NCBI GenBank assembly: GCA_035524095.1
Contig: DATKPK010000182.1
Coordinates: forward strand, 1-46,336
DNA from: DATJUF01 sp035524095
GTDB taxonomy: Bacteria > Desulfobacterota > Binatia > Binatales > Binataceae
Length of the DNA: 46,336 nt
Reading direction: 5' to 3'
In this document: one piece after another, positions 6,851-15,261 of the stretch
How the letters are laid out: each line of letters begins with the position of its first letter
Position numbering within the stretch: position 1 is the stretch's first letter
Translations under genes and position numbers: made by a program
The notes under the pieces: generated by a model
Databases searched by the model: none
Seen by the model: only the letters and a program-made list of their open reading frames with translations
Told to the model about the DNA's origin: nothing

Positions 6851-8929
6851 ATGGCAGCGACGCTCTCATCATCCCATCTAGTACTAGCGCGGAAGTGGCG
6901 CCCGGAACGTTTTGCCGAATTGGTTGGGCAGGAGCACGTAACGCGAACGCTGGCCAAGGCGCTCAGCGGTGGCCGGATCGCGCACGCCTTTCTCTTCACG
7001 GGAATTCGAGGAGTCGGCAAGACGACAGCCGCCCGCATCCTCGCTCGCTGCCTCAATTGCCATAGCGGACCGACTGCCGACCCATGCGGAGAATGCCCGG
7101 CCTGTGTCGAGATCCGCGCGGGGTCATCTCTTGACGTGGTTGAGATTGACGGTGCGACGTATCGCAAGATCGACGATGCGCGAGCGATTATCGAAAACCT
7201 TAGCTACCGGCCAGCGCGCGACCGCTTCAAGATCTACATTATCGACGAGGCTCATCAGCTGACCGATCAGGCGTTCAATGCCCTGCTCAAGACGCTGGAA
7301 GAGCCACCTGCGCACGTCAAGTTTATCCTCGCGACGACCGAGCCACAGAAAATGCCCGAGACGATCCTCTCGCGGCTACAGCGTTATGACTTTCGCAGGA
7401 TACCATTCGCGACGATTTTCGATCGGTTGAAACAACTCGCGTCATTCGAGCAGGCCGAATCGGATGAGGCGGCGCTGCGCCTTATCGCACGCGAGGCCGG
7501 TGGCAGTATGCGTGATGCCGAGCGGATGCTGGAGACGGCGCTTGCGTCGCTCGACGGCAAGGTCGCGGAGGGTGACGTCGCAGGGATCCTGGGTGTCGCG
7601 AGCCGCACGCGGGTGATCGCGCTGGCCGAGGCGATCATAAACAAAGATGCCGCGTCAGCCCTACGGACCGTCCGGGAATTGCACGAGCGCGGAGCCAATC
7701 TGGAAGCGCTCGGACGCGATCTGCTCGAAACGCTGCGTAACCTCGCGATCGCGAAGCTGCCTGATAGCAATGGCGTGCAGAGTCCGCTGGTAGATTTGCC
7801 CGATCAGGAAACCGCCGAGTTGCGGCGGCTGGCGTCGGCGCCGAGCGGGCGTGACCTTATGCGTCTGTTCAAGCTGATGGCCGATGCGCAAGAGCAGATT
7901 ATCCGCTCGCCATATCCTGACCTACTGCTGGAGATGGCGGTGATTCGGATGGCGTCGTTGGCGCAAGTGGTCGATGCCGACGAGTTGTTGAAGGCGATCG
8001 GGAACGCACGGACGGGGGCAATCGTGCCGAACGGTGGCGGATCTTCGACACCATCATCAGAGATTCCTCCGCAAATTCCACCCAAGCCGGGGACGGCATC
8101 AGCGCCGCCAACGAGCACATCGAGCCGGGCAACCTCGACCTTGGAATCAACGGCAGAGGCGGAAACTCTGGTGACCGGTGCAACCCCGATCCTCGCCGAA
8201 GCGCGGCTGGCGGCGACCGCCGGCCGTCAGATCAGAGTCGAAGGCGAGGTCAAGGCGGACGCGCCGCGCAAGAACATAGCAGGGCCACAGGATCTGCCCG
8301 AACTGCGGGTTTTCATCCGCGATCGGCGGGCAGCGCTGGCGGGTTTCATGGAGCAGGGGGCAATCCTGCAGCTTAGCGACGATCGGCTGACAGTCACGCC
8401 GCGTAACGACATTTACGTCCGCTACCTGAGCGATAATCGCAACGTGATTTCGAATCTGGCGAGCGAGATGTACGGCCGCAAGATTCGAGTCGAAATGGCC
8501 GCGATGGCGGCAACAGTCGCTGGATCTTCTGCGATTGGATTGTCGAACGGAACCGGCGCGGCCAATCTCGAATCGAAGGCGGGGCAGGGGGAGCTGGATA
8601 AAGCCGCTGATACCGCCAACGATGCGGCGCCTGATGATCCAGGCACGAAGGGCGGCCCGAACGGTGCCACGGGATTTCAGCCCAAGCCACCCGGGTCGTT
8701 CAAGGCGGCATTTGCGGCAGCCAAAGACAGCGTAGTCGCGAATGACGATATTAATGCTAAGCCTTCGGCGCTTGCTCAGGCGGAACTCAAGCAAGCGGTA
8801 ATCGCCGATCCTGTAGCGCAGCGGCTCTTCACTGAATTTCAGGCGCGGCTGGTGGAAGTCCGTCCGCTGCCTGCGGGTCAACCTGTAAATTTCGGGGGCG
8901 ATGGAGCGGGGCAGTTGGCCAAGCGCTAA
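6851..8929 (+). CDS. dnaX: DNA polymerase III subunit gamma/tau
   Basis: A 692-residue clamp-loader ATPase. Residues 11-30 give the usual LARKWRPERFAELVGQEHV start. Walker A GIRGVGKT is at 51-58, a zinc cluster uses cysteines around 67-85 (CLNC, then CGECPAC), Walker B IIDEAH at 130-135, sensor 1 ATTEP near 161, and the SRC-like arginine-finger region SRLQRYDF at 174-181. After the AAA+ and collar domains (to about 365) comes a low-complexity Pro/Ala/Thr linker and a tau-like C-terminal region. No A-AAA-AAG type slippery site was found, so a separate gamma form by frameshifting is not indicated. It lies 80 nt after the SRP RNA and heads the dnaX-ebfC-recR operon. Confidence 0.97.
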   Translation: MAATLSSSHLVLARKWRPERFAELVGQEHVTRTLAKALSGGRIAHAFLFTGIRGVGKTTAARILARCLNCHSGPTADPCGECPACVEIRAGSSLDVVEIDGATYRKIDDARAIIENLSYRPARDRFKIYIIDEAHQLTDQAFNALLKTLEEPPAHVKFILATTEPQKMPETILSRLQRYDFRRIPFATIFDRLKQLASFEQAESDEAALRLIAREAGGSMRDAERMLETALASLDGKVAEGDVAGILGVASRTRVIALAEAIINKDAASALRTVRELHERGANLEALGRDLLETLRNLAIAKLPDSNGVQSPLVDLPDQETAELRRLASAPSGRDLMRLFKLMADAQEQIIRSPYPDLLLEMAVIRMASLAQVVDADELLKAIGNARTGAIVPNGGGSSTPSSEIPPQIPPKPGTASAPPTSTSSRATSTLESTAEAETLVTGATPILAEARLAATAGRQIRVEGEVKADAPRKNIAGPQDLPELRVFIRDRRAALAGFMEQGAILQLSDDRLTVTPRNDIYVRYLSDNRNVISNLASEMYGRKIRVEMAAMAATVAGSSAIGLSNGTGAANLESKAGQGELDKAADTANDAAPDDPGTKGGPNGATGFQPKPPGSFKAAFAAAKDSVVANDDINAKPSALAQAELKQAVIADPVAQRLFTEFQARLVEVRPLPAGQPVNFGGDGAGQLAKR

Positions 8930-8965
8930 CAACGTTGGCGTCAGCGGCGTGAAGGAGCATCAGCA

Positions 8966-9301
8966 ATGGCACAAATGGATCTATCGTCACTGTTACAGCA
9001 GGCCCAAGCGTTACAGGAAAAGCTCAAACAAGCACAAGAAGAACTAGCGATGCGCACGGTCGAGGGCGACTCTGGCGGCGGGATGGTGCGCGTAACCGTT
9101 GACGGCGCATTGCAGGTACGGCGGATTGAGATCGAACCCTCGCTCATTGCCGCCAACGACAAGGCGATGCTCGAAGACTTGATCGCGGCGGCGGTCAATG
9201 GTGCGTTGCGGCGCGCGCAGGAAATGGTTGCGAAGGAAATGAGCAAACTCTCGCCGCTGGGTGGAATGAAACTGCCGGGGATGTTTGGCGGAAGCGAATA
9301 A
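8966..9301 (+). CDS. ebfC: Nucleoid-associated protein, YbaB/EbfC family
   Basis: A 111-residue small dimeric DNA-binding protein. The N-terminal part is a Gln/Lys/Glu-rich helix (LLQQAQALQEKLKQAQEEL, about 10-28), followed by the conserved core with VEGDSGGGMVRVTVDG and a second helix with ALRRAQEMVAKEMSKL. The C-terminus is the Gly/Leu-rich LPGMFGGSE typical of this family. Length matches family members (100-110). It sits between dnaX and recR, the near-universal position of this gene, 36 nt after dnaX with a GAAGGAG ribosome-binding site. It is thought to bind DNA and affect nucleoid structure or recombination. Confidence 0.96.
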   Translation: MAQMDLSSLLQQAQALQEKLKQAQEELAMRTVEGDSGGGMVRVTVDGALQVRRIEIEPSLIAANDKAMLEDLIAAAVNGALRRAQEMVAKEMSKLSPLGGMKLPGMFGGSE

Positions 9302-9323
9302 ATAGCGTAGATTACCGTCGCGG

Positions 9324-9947
9324 ATGGCCGACAATATAAAGCGCAGCGACGGCCTGCCTCCAGCCATGTTACGGCTGGTCAAGGAACTCGCGCGCCTGCC
9401 GGGAATTGGCGAGAAAACGGCTTCGCGGCTCGCTTTCAACCTGCTAAATCGCTCACGCGATGATGTGATCGCACTGGCCGAGGCACTCCTAGAAATGAAG
9501 GAGCGCGTCGGCTTGTGCGCCGAATGCTACGCCCTGTCAGATTCAATCCGATGCGCAATTTGTGGCGATCCAGCGCGCGAGCACGATCTGATTTGCGTTG
9601 TCGAAGGCCCGGCTGACCTGATGGCAATCGAGCGCGCACGAAGCTATAGCGGCGTTTATCACGTTCTGCATGGCGCACTTGCTCCGCTCGACGGGGTCGG
9701 GCCCGACGATCTTAAGATGCGAGAGTTGTTGAATCGGATGCGCGAGCCCGAAAGCGTGCGTGAAGTAATCGTCGCGACCAACGCGACAGTCGAGGGCGAA
9801 GCCACCGCGCTCTACCTGGCGCGGCTACTCAAGCCGCTTGGAGTTAAGACGACACGTCTGGCGCGAGGCCTGCCAGCGGGCGGTGATCTCGAATACAGCG
9901 ATTCTGCAACGCTGAGCAGTGCGCTTACCGGCCGCCGCGAACTATAA
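9324..9947 (+). CDS. recR: Recombination mediator protein RecR
   Basis: A 207-residue protein with the full RecR layout. A helix-hairpin-helix lies at about 17-38 (LARLPGIGEKTASRLAF), a C4 zinc finger uses Cys65, Cys68, Cys77 and Cys80, and the Toprim domain starts at about 88 with LICVVEGPADLMAIE (acidic Glu94). The Toprim block continues into ATNATVEGEATALYLARLL and GLPAGGDLEYSD, close to the C-terminus. Length is typical. RecR works with RecF/RecO to load RecA at single-strand gaps. It ends the dnaX-ebfC-recR operon, 22 nt after ebfC, and converges on the kelch-repeat gene. Confidence 0.97.
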   Translation: MADNIKRSDGLPPAMLRLVKELARLPGIGEKTASRLAFNLLNRSRDDVIALAEALLEMKERVGLCAECYALSDSIRCAICGDPAREHDLICVVEGPADLMAIERARSYSGVYHVLHGALAPLDGVGPDDLKMRELLNRMREPESVREVIVATNATVEGEATALYLARLLKPLGVKTTRLARGLPAGGDLEYSDSATLSSALTGRREL

Positions 9948-10000
9948 CCAACAGCGTTTTTGATTAACCAGCGATCGTCCCCTCAGCCAATTTTCCTGAA

Positions 10001-11362
10001 CTATTGAGTTCCGCCACGAGCTTTGAGGAGATCGGCGACTGAGGCGAAGGTGCCGGCGGAGGGGTTGTAAACCTCCGCCTCACTGAGCATCCCATTCAGG
10101 CCGATGCCACCCGCAATCAACACTTCACCATTGACGAGGACCGCGGCGCTGGCGAGGTTCCGCGCTGTGAGCATGCTTTGATTGCATCCGCCGCCGGACG
10201 CGGCACCGCCGATACAGATAAACGAGCCACGTGATGGGTCATAAAGCTCTGCGGTGTTGAGGATGTTATGAGAATCGCTGCCGCCGGCGATGAGCACTCG
10301 CCCGTCCGGCAGCAGCGTCGAAGAGCTTTCGTAGCGGCCAGTCGACATATTAGCGCCGCTACCAGGAAAAGCCGCTATGGTGGGAGTGAAACGATCGGTG
10401 GAAGGGTCGAAGAGTTCGGCGGTCGCGAGGACTTGCCCGGCAGCGTCGACGCCCCCAATAAGAAGTACGTCGCCATTGGCGAGGAGAATCGCGTTCTGCT
10501 CTTTGCGCGGCGAGTTCATCGGCGCGATCGTCGTGAACTTACCAGTCGTGGGATCATAGATCTCAGCAGACGCTTGAGCGTTGGCCGAGGCGTCGCCGCC
10601 ACCCGCGATGAGAACTCGGCCGTCGCGGAGCAGCGTGGCGCTGTGTTTGGCGCGGACGGCATTCATAGTGCCCTGCTTCCAGAAAACGTTGGATTCGGGA
10701 TCGTAATAGCGTTTAACTCGGCCAGTTGCGCTGAAAAGACCGGTAGCTGGATCGTAGAGTTCAGCAGAGTCGATATTGGTGACGATGGCAGTCGTCACGT
10801 CACCTCCGGAAATCAGCACTTTGCCGTTGGCAAGGGCGGTAGCAGTGTGGTCGAAGCGGGGCGCGATCAGATTGCCGGTTGGGACGAAGGATCCGCTGAC
10901 GGGATCGTAAAGTTCCGAAGCGCGCACCGGACGGCCGTCAGAGCCGACACCCCCGGCGATCAGAACCTTGCCATCGGGGAGCAGCGTCGCCGTATGGTAG
11001 GCTCGGCCGGTCAACAACCCACCCGTCAGGACGAAGCCGCCACGAACCGGGTCGTAAAGCTCGGCGACGGCGGACGCGGTCGTGTCAAGCGCGACACCTC
11101 CGGCGATTAAGACCGCGCCATTCTGGAGGCGTGTGGCGGTGGCGCCGAAGCGGGCGTCATGCAGGCGTCCATCGGGCGGTGGAAGCGTCGGGATGGATAG
11201 CTCGGTACTGACCGCGGATCCCGCGCCCAACCATCCTGCGAGCAATACCGTCAGCGCGGCTATCAGCAGACGGATTAAACCGATGCGAATATGCCGACGC
11301 GACGAGTCTGTCTGCAGTTTTTGCACGAGCCGTCGATGCATCGACCCGTTCATTGACGCCAT
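10001..11362 (-). CDS. Kelch-repeat beta-propeller protein, membrane-anchored or exported
   Basis: From ATG at 11362 this is 453 residues. An N-terminal basic segment and a hydrophobic stretch (LIRLLIAALTVLLAGWLGAG, about 27-46) form a signal anchor or signal peptide. Seven repeats of the type LLPDGKVLIAGG follow, each with a downstream AELYDP element, consistent with a seven-bladed propeller. Start choice: the open frame reaches 11512, but the ATG at 11362 overlaps the VWA gene's stop as TGATG, a translation-coupling arrangement, and avoids a 150-bp overlap. It is the last gene of the ExbB-ExbD-ExbD-VWA operon. A surface or periplasmic binding role is likely, but the ligand is unknown. Confidence 0.85.
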   Translation of the reverse strand: MASMNGSMHRRLVQKLQTDSSRRHIRIGLIRLLIAALTVLLAGWLGAGSAVSTELSIPTLPPPDGRLHDARFGATATRLQNGAVLIAGGVALDTTASAVAELYDPVRGGFVLTGGLLTGRAYHTATLLPDGKVLIAGGVGSDGRPVRASELYDPVSGSFVPTGNLIAPRFDHTATALANGKVLISGGDVTTAIVTNIDSAELYDPATGLFSATGRVKRYYDPESNVFWKQGTMNAVRAKHSATLLRDGRVLIAGGGDASANAQASAEIYDPTTGKFTTIAPMNSPRKEQNAILLANGDVLLIGGVDAAGQVLATAELFDPSTDRFTPTIAAFPGSGANMSTGRYESSSTLLPDGRVLIAGGSDSHNILNTAELYDPSRGSFICIGGAASGGGCNQSMLTARNLASAAVLVNGEVLIAGGIGLNGMLSEAEVYNPSAGTFASVADLLKARGGTQ

Positions 11363-12609
11363 CAAGGGTCGCTGGCGTTGCTGATGCCGCGTCCGAAAGC
11401 AGAGACCTCTCTTTGCCATTGGGAGCCAAAGGCGAGGATCAGCACTTGCTGGTTGATTTGCTGATCCTTGGTGAGGCTGCGCCACGAGCCGCCGCCGGTT
11501 AGTGCCATCCACTGATAGGAGTGCTGGGTTTCCGTATAGAACTCGGGAAGGGCACTGTTGATCAGACTGGTGTCACCGGTGTCCTTGGCCCATTCGCGGT
11601 CGAAGGCCTCATGCTCCTCAACCGTGACGTCAACGGTGTTGAAGGTGCCGTTTTCCTCTTTGAAACGGCGAATCTCTTGCAAGACCGGCTGAAAGTCTTC
11701 GTTAAACGGGGGTGTATCGCCGACCAGGACGATGACTTTTTTTGCTGAGGGCCGCCAACCCATATCGTCTACCGCCGTGCGGACAGCGCCGAGAGTATCT
11801 TCCTGCCATTCGCCGCCGTCATGAGCGGTAATATTGTTTAGGAAATAGAGCAGCTTGTCGGGCGAGACGGTAAGAGGCTGAACCTGAATCGACTCGCCGC
11901 GTCCGCCGAACACCACGATGCCAATTCGCGCGGTGGGAACCAGCCGGTGGATCGAAAGTACGAGCTGGCGCATCCGATTCTTCACATCGTCGATGATGCG
12001 CTTCATCGAGCCAGTGCCGTCGATGACGATGGTGACATCCAGCCCAGAACGACGCAGACCGCCGATAAAGCCGCCAAACCCTTCGCCGACTCCTTGCCCA
12101 TAGCCGGTGCCGATACCACCGCCACGCCCACCACCAAAGCCTATCCCGCCGCTCGCCTCTCGCACGTAATGGTTGGCGGAAGCGATCGCCTCCTCGCTGC
12201 CATGCACGGCGACGATCGGGCGGTTGATCGGAACTGGCGCGGCCATCTCCGGCATCGGCATCTCGGGCATGTTGAGGGATTTCAGTTCGTCACCCTTATG
12301 ATTGCTATTCCCCCCGCCGCCCGATTGGAAGCGAACCGGGATAAAGCTCGGTCCGGCGACGACGTGTACCCCCCATAGCAAGAACAGAATAACCGCAACG
12401 TGGATGCTGATCGAAATTGGCAACGGACCTGCCATGAAGCGCAAGGCGTCGCGCCAAGTGCGGCGATCGGTAATCTGCTCGCCGTCCTCGGTAACGGTGT
12501 AGACGGTCTGGCGGGAATAGATCAGGAAGAACAGGATCACTGCCAGAAGCAGGATCGAGATGCCGAGCAGAATCAGTAAGCTAGTGAAGCTCATCGATGG
12601 AGCCCGCAC
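11362..12609 (-). CDS. Membrane protein with von Willebrand factor A domain
   Basis: A 415-residue protein with two transmembrane segments near the N-terminus (about 9-31 and 64-88). A long linker follows with Met/Pro-rich (110-125) and very Gly-rich (153-184) parts, then a VWA domain starting at about 190. The metal-site loop reads VIDGTGS at 195-201, close to the DxSxS MIDAS motif with a Thr-Gly spacing. Further VWA strands are visible as RIGIVVFGGRGE and KKVIVLVGDTPPF. Two TMs on one side would put the VWA domain on the same side as the N-terminus. It lies downstream of the ExbB/ExbD genes and overlaps the kelch gene by one base, suggesting the three parts act together. Met6 is an alternative start. 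No close named homologue is recognised. Confidence 0.85.
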   Translation of the reverse strand: MRAPSMSFTSLLILLGISILLLAVILFFLIYSRQTVYTVTEDGEQITDRRTWRDALRFMAGPLPISISIHVAVILFLLWGVHVVAGPSFIPVRFQSGGGGNSNHKGDELKSLNMPEMPMPEMAAPVPINRPIVAVHGSEEAIASANHYVREASGGIGFGGGRGGGIGTGYGQGVGEGFGGFIGGLRRSGLDVTIVIDGTGSMKRIIDDVKNRMRQLVLSIHRLVPTARIGIVVFGGRGESIQVQPLTVSPDKLLYFLNNITAHDGGEWQEDTLGAVRTAVDDMGWRPSAKKVIVLVGDTPPFNEDFQPVLQEIRRFKEENGTFNTVDVTVEEHEAFDREWAKDTGDTSLINSALPEFYTETQHSYQWMALTGGGSWRSLTKDQQINQQVLILAFGSQWQREVSAFGRGISNASDP

Positions 12610-12691
12610 GGCCTGTGTTCACACGTGCGCGGCAATAGCCACATCGAATATACGTGCGGCTGGACGATGATATTCATGGAGGCGCCTTGAA

Positions 12692-13216
12692 TCACGGCAT
12701 CCCGCCTTGAGCGGGCGCGACCGGCTCAGCGCCCGGCTCTGCCGCATCCGGCTCCGGAACCGGTGCGACGCCGGCCGCCACAGGTTCTTCTTCATCACTC
12801 TCGGAGGAAGAGCCGGCGGAAACGGCTAACGCGACCTGCGTTGCACCCGCGCCCTTGGCGATATCAAGGATGCGGACCATGTCACCAAGAATCACAGTGC
12901 GGTCGCCATCGAAAACCACGAGTTTGTCAGTGGTATGGCTGAGCGCGTCTTTTAGTACCGGTACGAAATCATTTTCGCTGACCGGCTTTTGATTTACGAG
13001 AATCTGGTGTGCTGCTGTATAGGTGACGGTCACGCCTTTGGGTTCGGTCGAGGCCGAGGACTGCATTTTCGGCAAATCGACGTGAGCGGCTGATTCAATC
13101 GTGACCGCCGTCGCGACCATGAAGATGATCAGCAGGACAAGAAAGATATCAGTGAGTGGTGTGATGTTGATCGACGCAAACAGTCCGCCTTGCTCATTGC
13201 CCGCCTGAATCGCCAT
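12692..13216 (-). CDS. ExbD/TolR-type biopolymer transport protein (second copy)
   Basis: A 174-residue ExbD/TolR family protein. The single TM segment and its conserved ion-path aspartate are seen in ITPLTDIFLVLLIIFMV at about 18-34. The periplasmic domain follows, with VTYTAAHQILVNQKPV, a DALSHTTDKLVVFDGDRTV region and MVRILDIAKGAGATQVALAV. It has an extra acidic/Pro/Ala-rich tail of about 30 residues absent from the first copy. It lies 15 nt after the other exbD, and the two are clearly paralogues. With ExbB it should form a proton-driven motor in the inner membrane. Confidence 0.92.
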   Translation of the reverse strand: MAIQAGNEQGGLFASINITPLTDIFLVLLIIFMVATAVTIESAAHVDLPKMQSSASTEPKGVTVTYTAAHQILVNQKPVSENDFVPVLKDALSHTTDKLVVFDGDRTVILGDMVRILDIAKGAGATQVALAVSAGSSSESDEEEPVAAGVAPVPEPDAAEPGAEPVAPAQGGMP

Positions 13217-13231
13217 CGATGATAACCTTGG

Positions 13232-13681
13232 CTACGCGCCCGAGCCGCCGGACGCGCTGGATGGGACGGGCCCGCTAACGCGGCGCGCGGCGATGGCGAT
13301 TGAGTCAGCGCCGGCGGCCTTGGCGGTATCGAGAATCCGGACCATATCGCCGAGAATCACCGTGCGGTCGCCCTGGAAGATCACAATCTTCTGATCGACG
13401 CGGCTCAACGCGTCGTGCAGCTCGGGCTCAAGCTCCACTTCCGGAACGTCCTTGGCATTGACGAAAATTTCGTGATTTGCAGTGTAAGTGACGATGACGC
13501 CCTTGTTCTCCGGACTGGTGTTCTGAGCTTCAGGAAGATCGACGTGAGTGGCGGATTCGACAGCGACCGACGCAGTGACCATAAAAATAATCAGCAGGAC
13601 GAGAAAGATATCAGTCAGCGGCGTGATGTTGATTTCCCAGAACATCCCGCCGCCACTGCCCGAGGGCGCGTTAAAGGCCAT
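13232..13681 (-). CDS. ExbD/TolR-type biopolymer transport protein (first copy)
   Basis: A 149-residue ExbD/TolR protein with the TM block INITPLTDIFLVLLIIFMV at about 17-35, including the conserved Asp. The periplasmic part contains VIVTYTANHEIFVNAKDV and GDMVRILDTAKAAGADSIAI, nearly the same as the second copy. It overlaps the end of the exbB-type gene by 11 bp, so the two are translationally linked. Two different ExbD proteins with one ExbB is common in such loci and may reflect a heterodimeric pair in the pentamer pore. No tonB or tolA gene accompanies it; the VWA and kelch genes follow instead. Confidence 0.93.
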   Translation of the reverse strand: MAFNAPSGSGGGMFWEINITPLTDIFLVLLIIFMVTASVAVESATHVDLPEAQNTSPENKGVIVTYTANHEIFVNAKDVPEVELEPELHDALSRVDQKIVIFQGDRTVILGDMVRILDTAKAAGADSIAIAARRVSGPVPSSASGGSGA

Positions 13682-14312
13682 TGGCGACCTTGCCCTGAAG
13701 CGCAGCGTCGATCAGCCGGGACGCGCAGATATGAATCGTGGCGTTGATGCGCTCGATCTTCTGCGAGAAGTAATTATAGAAAATGACGGCGATGATAGCG
13801 ACGGCGAGGCCGAGCGCAGTCGAGATCAGAGCCTCGGAGATGCCGGCGGCTACGACTGAGAAACCGCCAGTGCCCATGATAGCCATCGACTGAAATGCGA
13901 CCAGAATACCGACGACGGTGCCGAACAGGCCGATGAACGGGGCAGAGGCGCCGGAGGTCGCGAGCACCCAAATAGGTCCGCGCAGTCGCACGAGTTCGGC
14001 AAAGCGGCGCTCCTCATCAACTTCTTCGAGGCGATTACGGTCAGCCGATTCCGCTTCAGTGATCAATTCCTGAAAAATGCGCTCGCCCGGACCTGGACGC
14101 GTTTGGACGCGCTCGAGAGCTTCTTTGAATTTGCCTTGACGCAGAGGGCCGATGGCGGCGTCAGCAGCGGTGGCAGCGCGGCGGCTGATGCCCCATAGGG
14201 TCCAAATTCGTTCGATTATGATCGTGACACAGATAACCGAGATGAGAAGCAAGGGGCCGGTGGCGTACCAGCCCTGCTCGATCATGGCGATAATGCTGAA
14301 CTGATTCTGCAT
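13671..14312 (-). CDS. MotA/TolQ/ExbB proton channel family protein
   Basis: A 213-residue ExbB/TolQ protein. TM1 lies at about 15-37 (GPLLLISVICVTIIIERIW). The cytoplasmic loop carries the usual GERIFQELI and ERRFAEL-x-RLRGPIWVLATSG parts, and TM2-TM3 hold the signature APFIGLFGTVVGILVAFQSM and EALISTALGLAVAIIAVIFYNYF. Length is standard. It is the first motor gene of the minus-strand operon, and its 3' end overlaps the first exbD by 11 bp. The complex uses the proton gradient to do mechanical work across the periplasm. The receiving partner here is probably the VWA or kelch protein, which is inference from gene order. Confidence 0.93.
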   Translation of the reverse strand: MQNQFSIIAMIEQGWYATGPLLLISVICVTIIIERIWTLWGISRRAATAADAAIGPLRQGKFKEALERVQTRPGPGERIFQELITEAESADRNRLEEVDEERRFAELVRLRGPIWVLATSGASAPFIGLFGTVVGILVAFQSMAIMGTGGFSVVAAGISEALISTALGLAVAIIAVIFYNYFSQKIERINATIHICASRLIDAALQGKVANGL

Positions 14313-14502
14313 TCAATCCGTACCTGAAAAGACTGAAATTCTTTGGCACCGCGCCCGCTCCAAGCCTGCTCAATTGGTCTGAAACGGGCTGTGCTGTCAA
14401 GCTGTATTTTGCGCGAATGGGGCGCGGAGCGGAAGTTAGTAACCGATGACTCAATCCACGTCCAGAAACTCCGCTTGAAACACCAGGCTTTCGGGGCAGC
14501 GG

Positions 14503-14865
14503 TCAACTGGCAGGCTGGGCGCAGACAGTGGCGCGGAAGATGTGCGTGGGGCAATCGCGGATACAGGCCTGGACCGCGGCCTCCTGCGCGGGCGGTTCGC
14601 AAACGTTGGCAGCCCGCTTGTTGGGGCTATGGCGGATACATGACGCAAGTTCTATCGGTTCGACGCCGGTATTACGGATGCAGTTGTTCAGCGGAGCATC
14701 CGATTCGATACTGTTCGCGAGGTGATGAGCGCGGATCATCCAGCATCCGGATAGAGTAAACATAATCGGCAGAGCGAAAACGAGGCGCGTCAAAGAGCCA
14801 CGACGAGCGCAGCAGGGGAAATCGCGTCGTATTAGGAGCAGGAAGCTTGCGGTTATCTGCCACAT
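14503..14865 (-). CDS. Putative Cys-rich small lipoprotein
   Basis: A 120-residue frame containing a plausible lipoprotein signal: a basic n-region, the hydrophobic FALPIMFTLSGC with a lipobox LSGC at Cys41. A more natural start would be the TTG at 14793, giving a 16-residue signal. After the lipobox the protein has six more cysteines in a spaced pattern (NNC, ASC, NVC, QAC, RDC, TVC), suggesting disulfides in the periplasm. It is 190 nt upstream of the exbB-type gene on the same strand, so it may belong to that operon. I do not recognise a family. No good Shine-Dalgarno sequence is visible. Confidence 0.45.
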   Translation of the reverse strand: MWQITASFLLLIRRDFPCCARRGSLTRLVFALPIMFTLSGCWMIRAHHLANSIESDAPLNNCIRNTGVEPIELASCIRHSPNKRAANVCEPPAQEAAVQACIRDCPTHIFRATVCAQPAS

Positions 14866-15261
14866 CGTAAGAGTTCAACTGACCTGCCCCTTCAACCGGC
14901 CGAGATTCAAACAACATTGCTTTCAGGCGGCTAGCTCGCAAACTCCAACCGCATAGGTTACCCGTACAATCCCTTAGAAGCTCGGCCCAACTGAGATTTT
15001 TAGGCTCTCTGTTCGCAGACTGAGCCGAGAGTCATCTCGTAAACAAGTATCTTCGCGGGAATCTTGACTTTGAACCGTGCGCAAGTCTATCCAGAACCAC
15101 GGTAAGGCGCATCAAAACCGCCGAAACTTTGCACGGCCAAACCGGGCTCGTATTCCATCCAGAATGGCGTGCGACAGCCAGGGATTGGAACATTGCACGC
15201 CGCTATACTAAATTCGGCCGGAGAATAGAATCGGCCAAGGATTAAAAGAGGAAGCATTTCG
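14866..15261. other. Intergenic region upstream of the SDR gene
   Basis: No gene is supported in this 396-bp divergent spacer. A perfect -10 like TATACT lies at 15204-15209, with only a weak -35 about 17 nt upstream, and GAGGAAG sits 8 nt before the SDR ATG at 15262. Nothing else stands out. Confidence 0.45.
15204..15209 (+). promoter_or_regulatory. Possible -10 element for the SDR operon
   Basis: TATACT at 15204-15209 is about 50 nt before the SDR start and matches the -10 consensus in five of six positions. The expected -35 position (around 15181) reads GGGATT, which is poor, so an activator would be needed or the site is chance. Confidence 0.3.

Noticed and set aside
6825..6860. tRNA D-arm-like sequence TTAGCTCAACGCGGGTAGCGC before dnaX
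   Set aside because: No acceptor stem, anticodon arm or T-arm can be built around it; the bases after it are dnaX codons.
7300..8929. Programmed frameshift in dnaX to make a gamma form
   Set aside because: No A-AAA-AAG type slippery heptamer with a downstream hairpin was found by eye.
8147..8932. Minus-strand ORF of 261 codons inside dnaX
   Set aside because: Shadow of the low-complexity dnaX C-terminal region with no recognisable motifs.
10268..11110. Plus-strand ORF of 280 codons inside the kelch gene
   Set aside because: It mirrors the regular kelch repeats and has no domain of its own.
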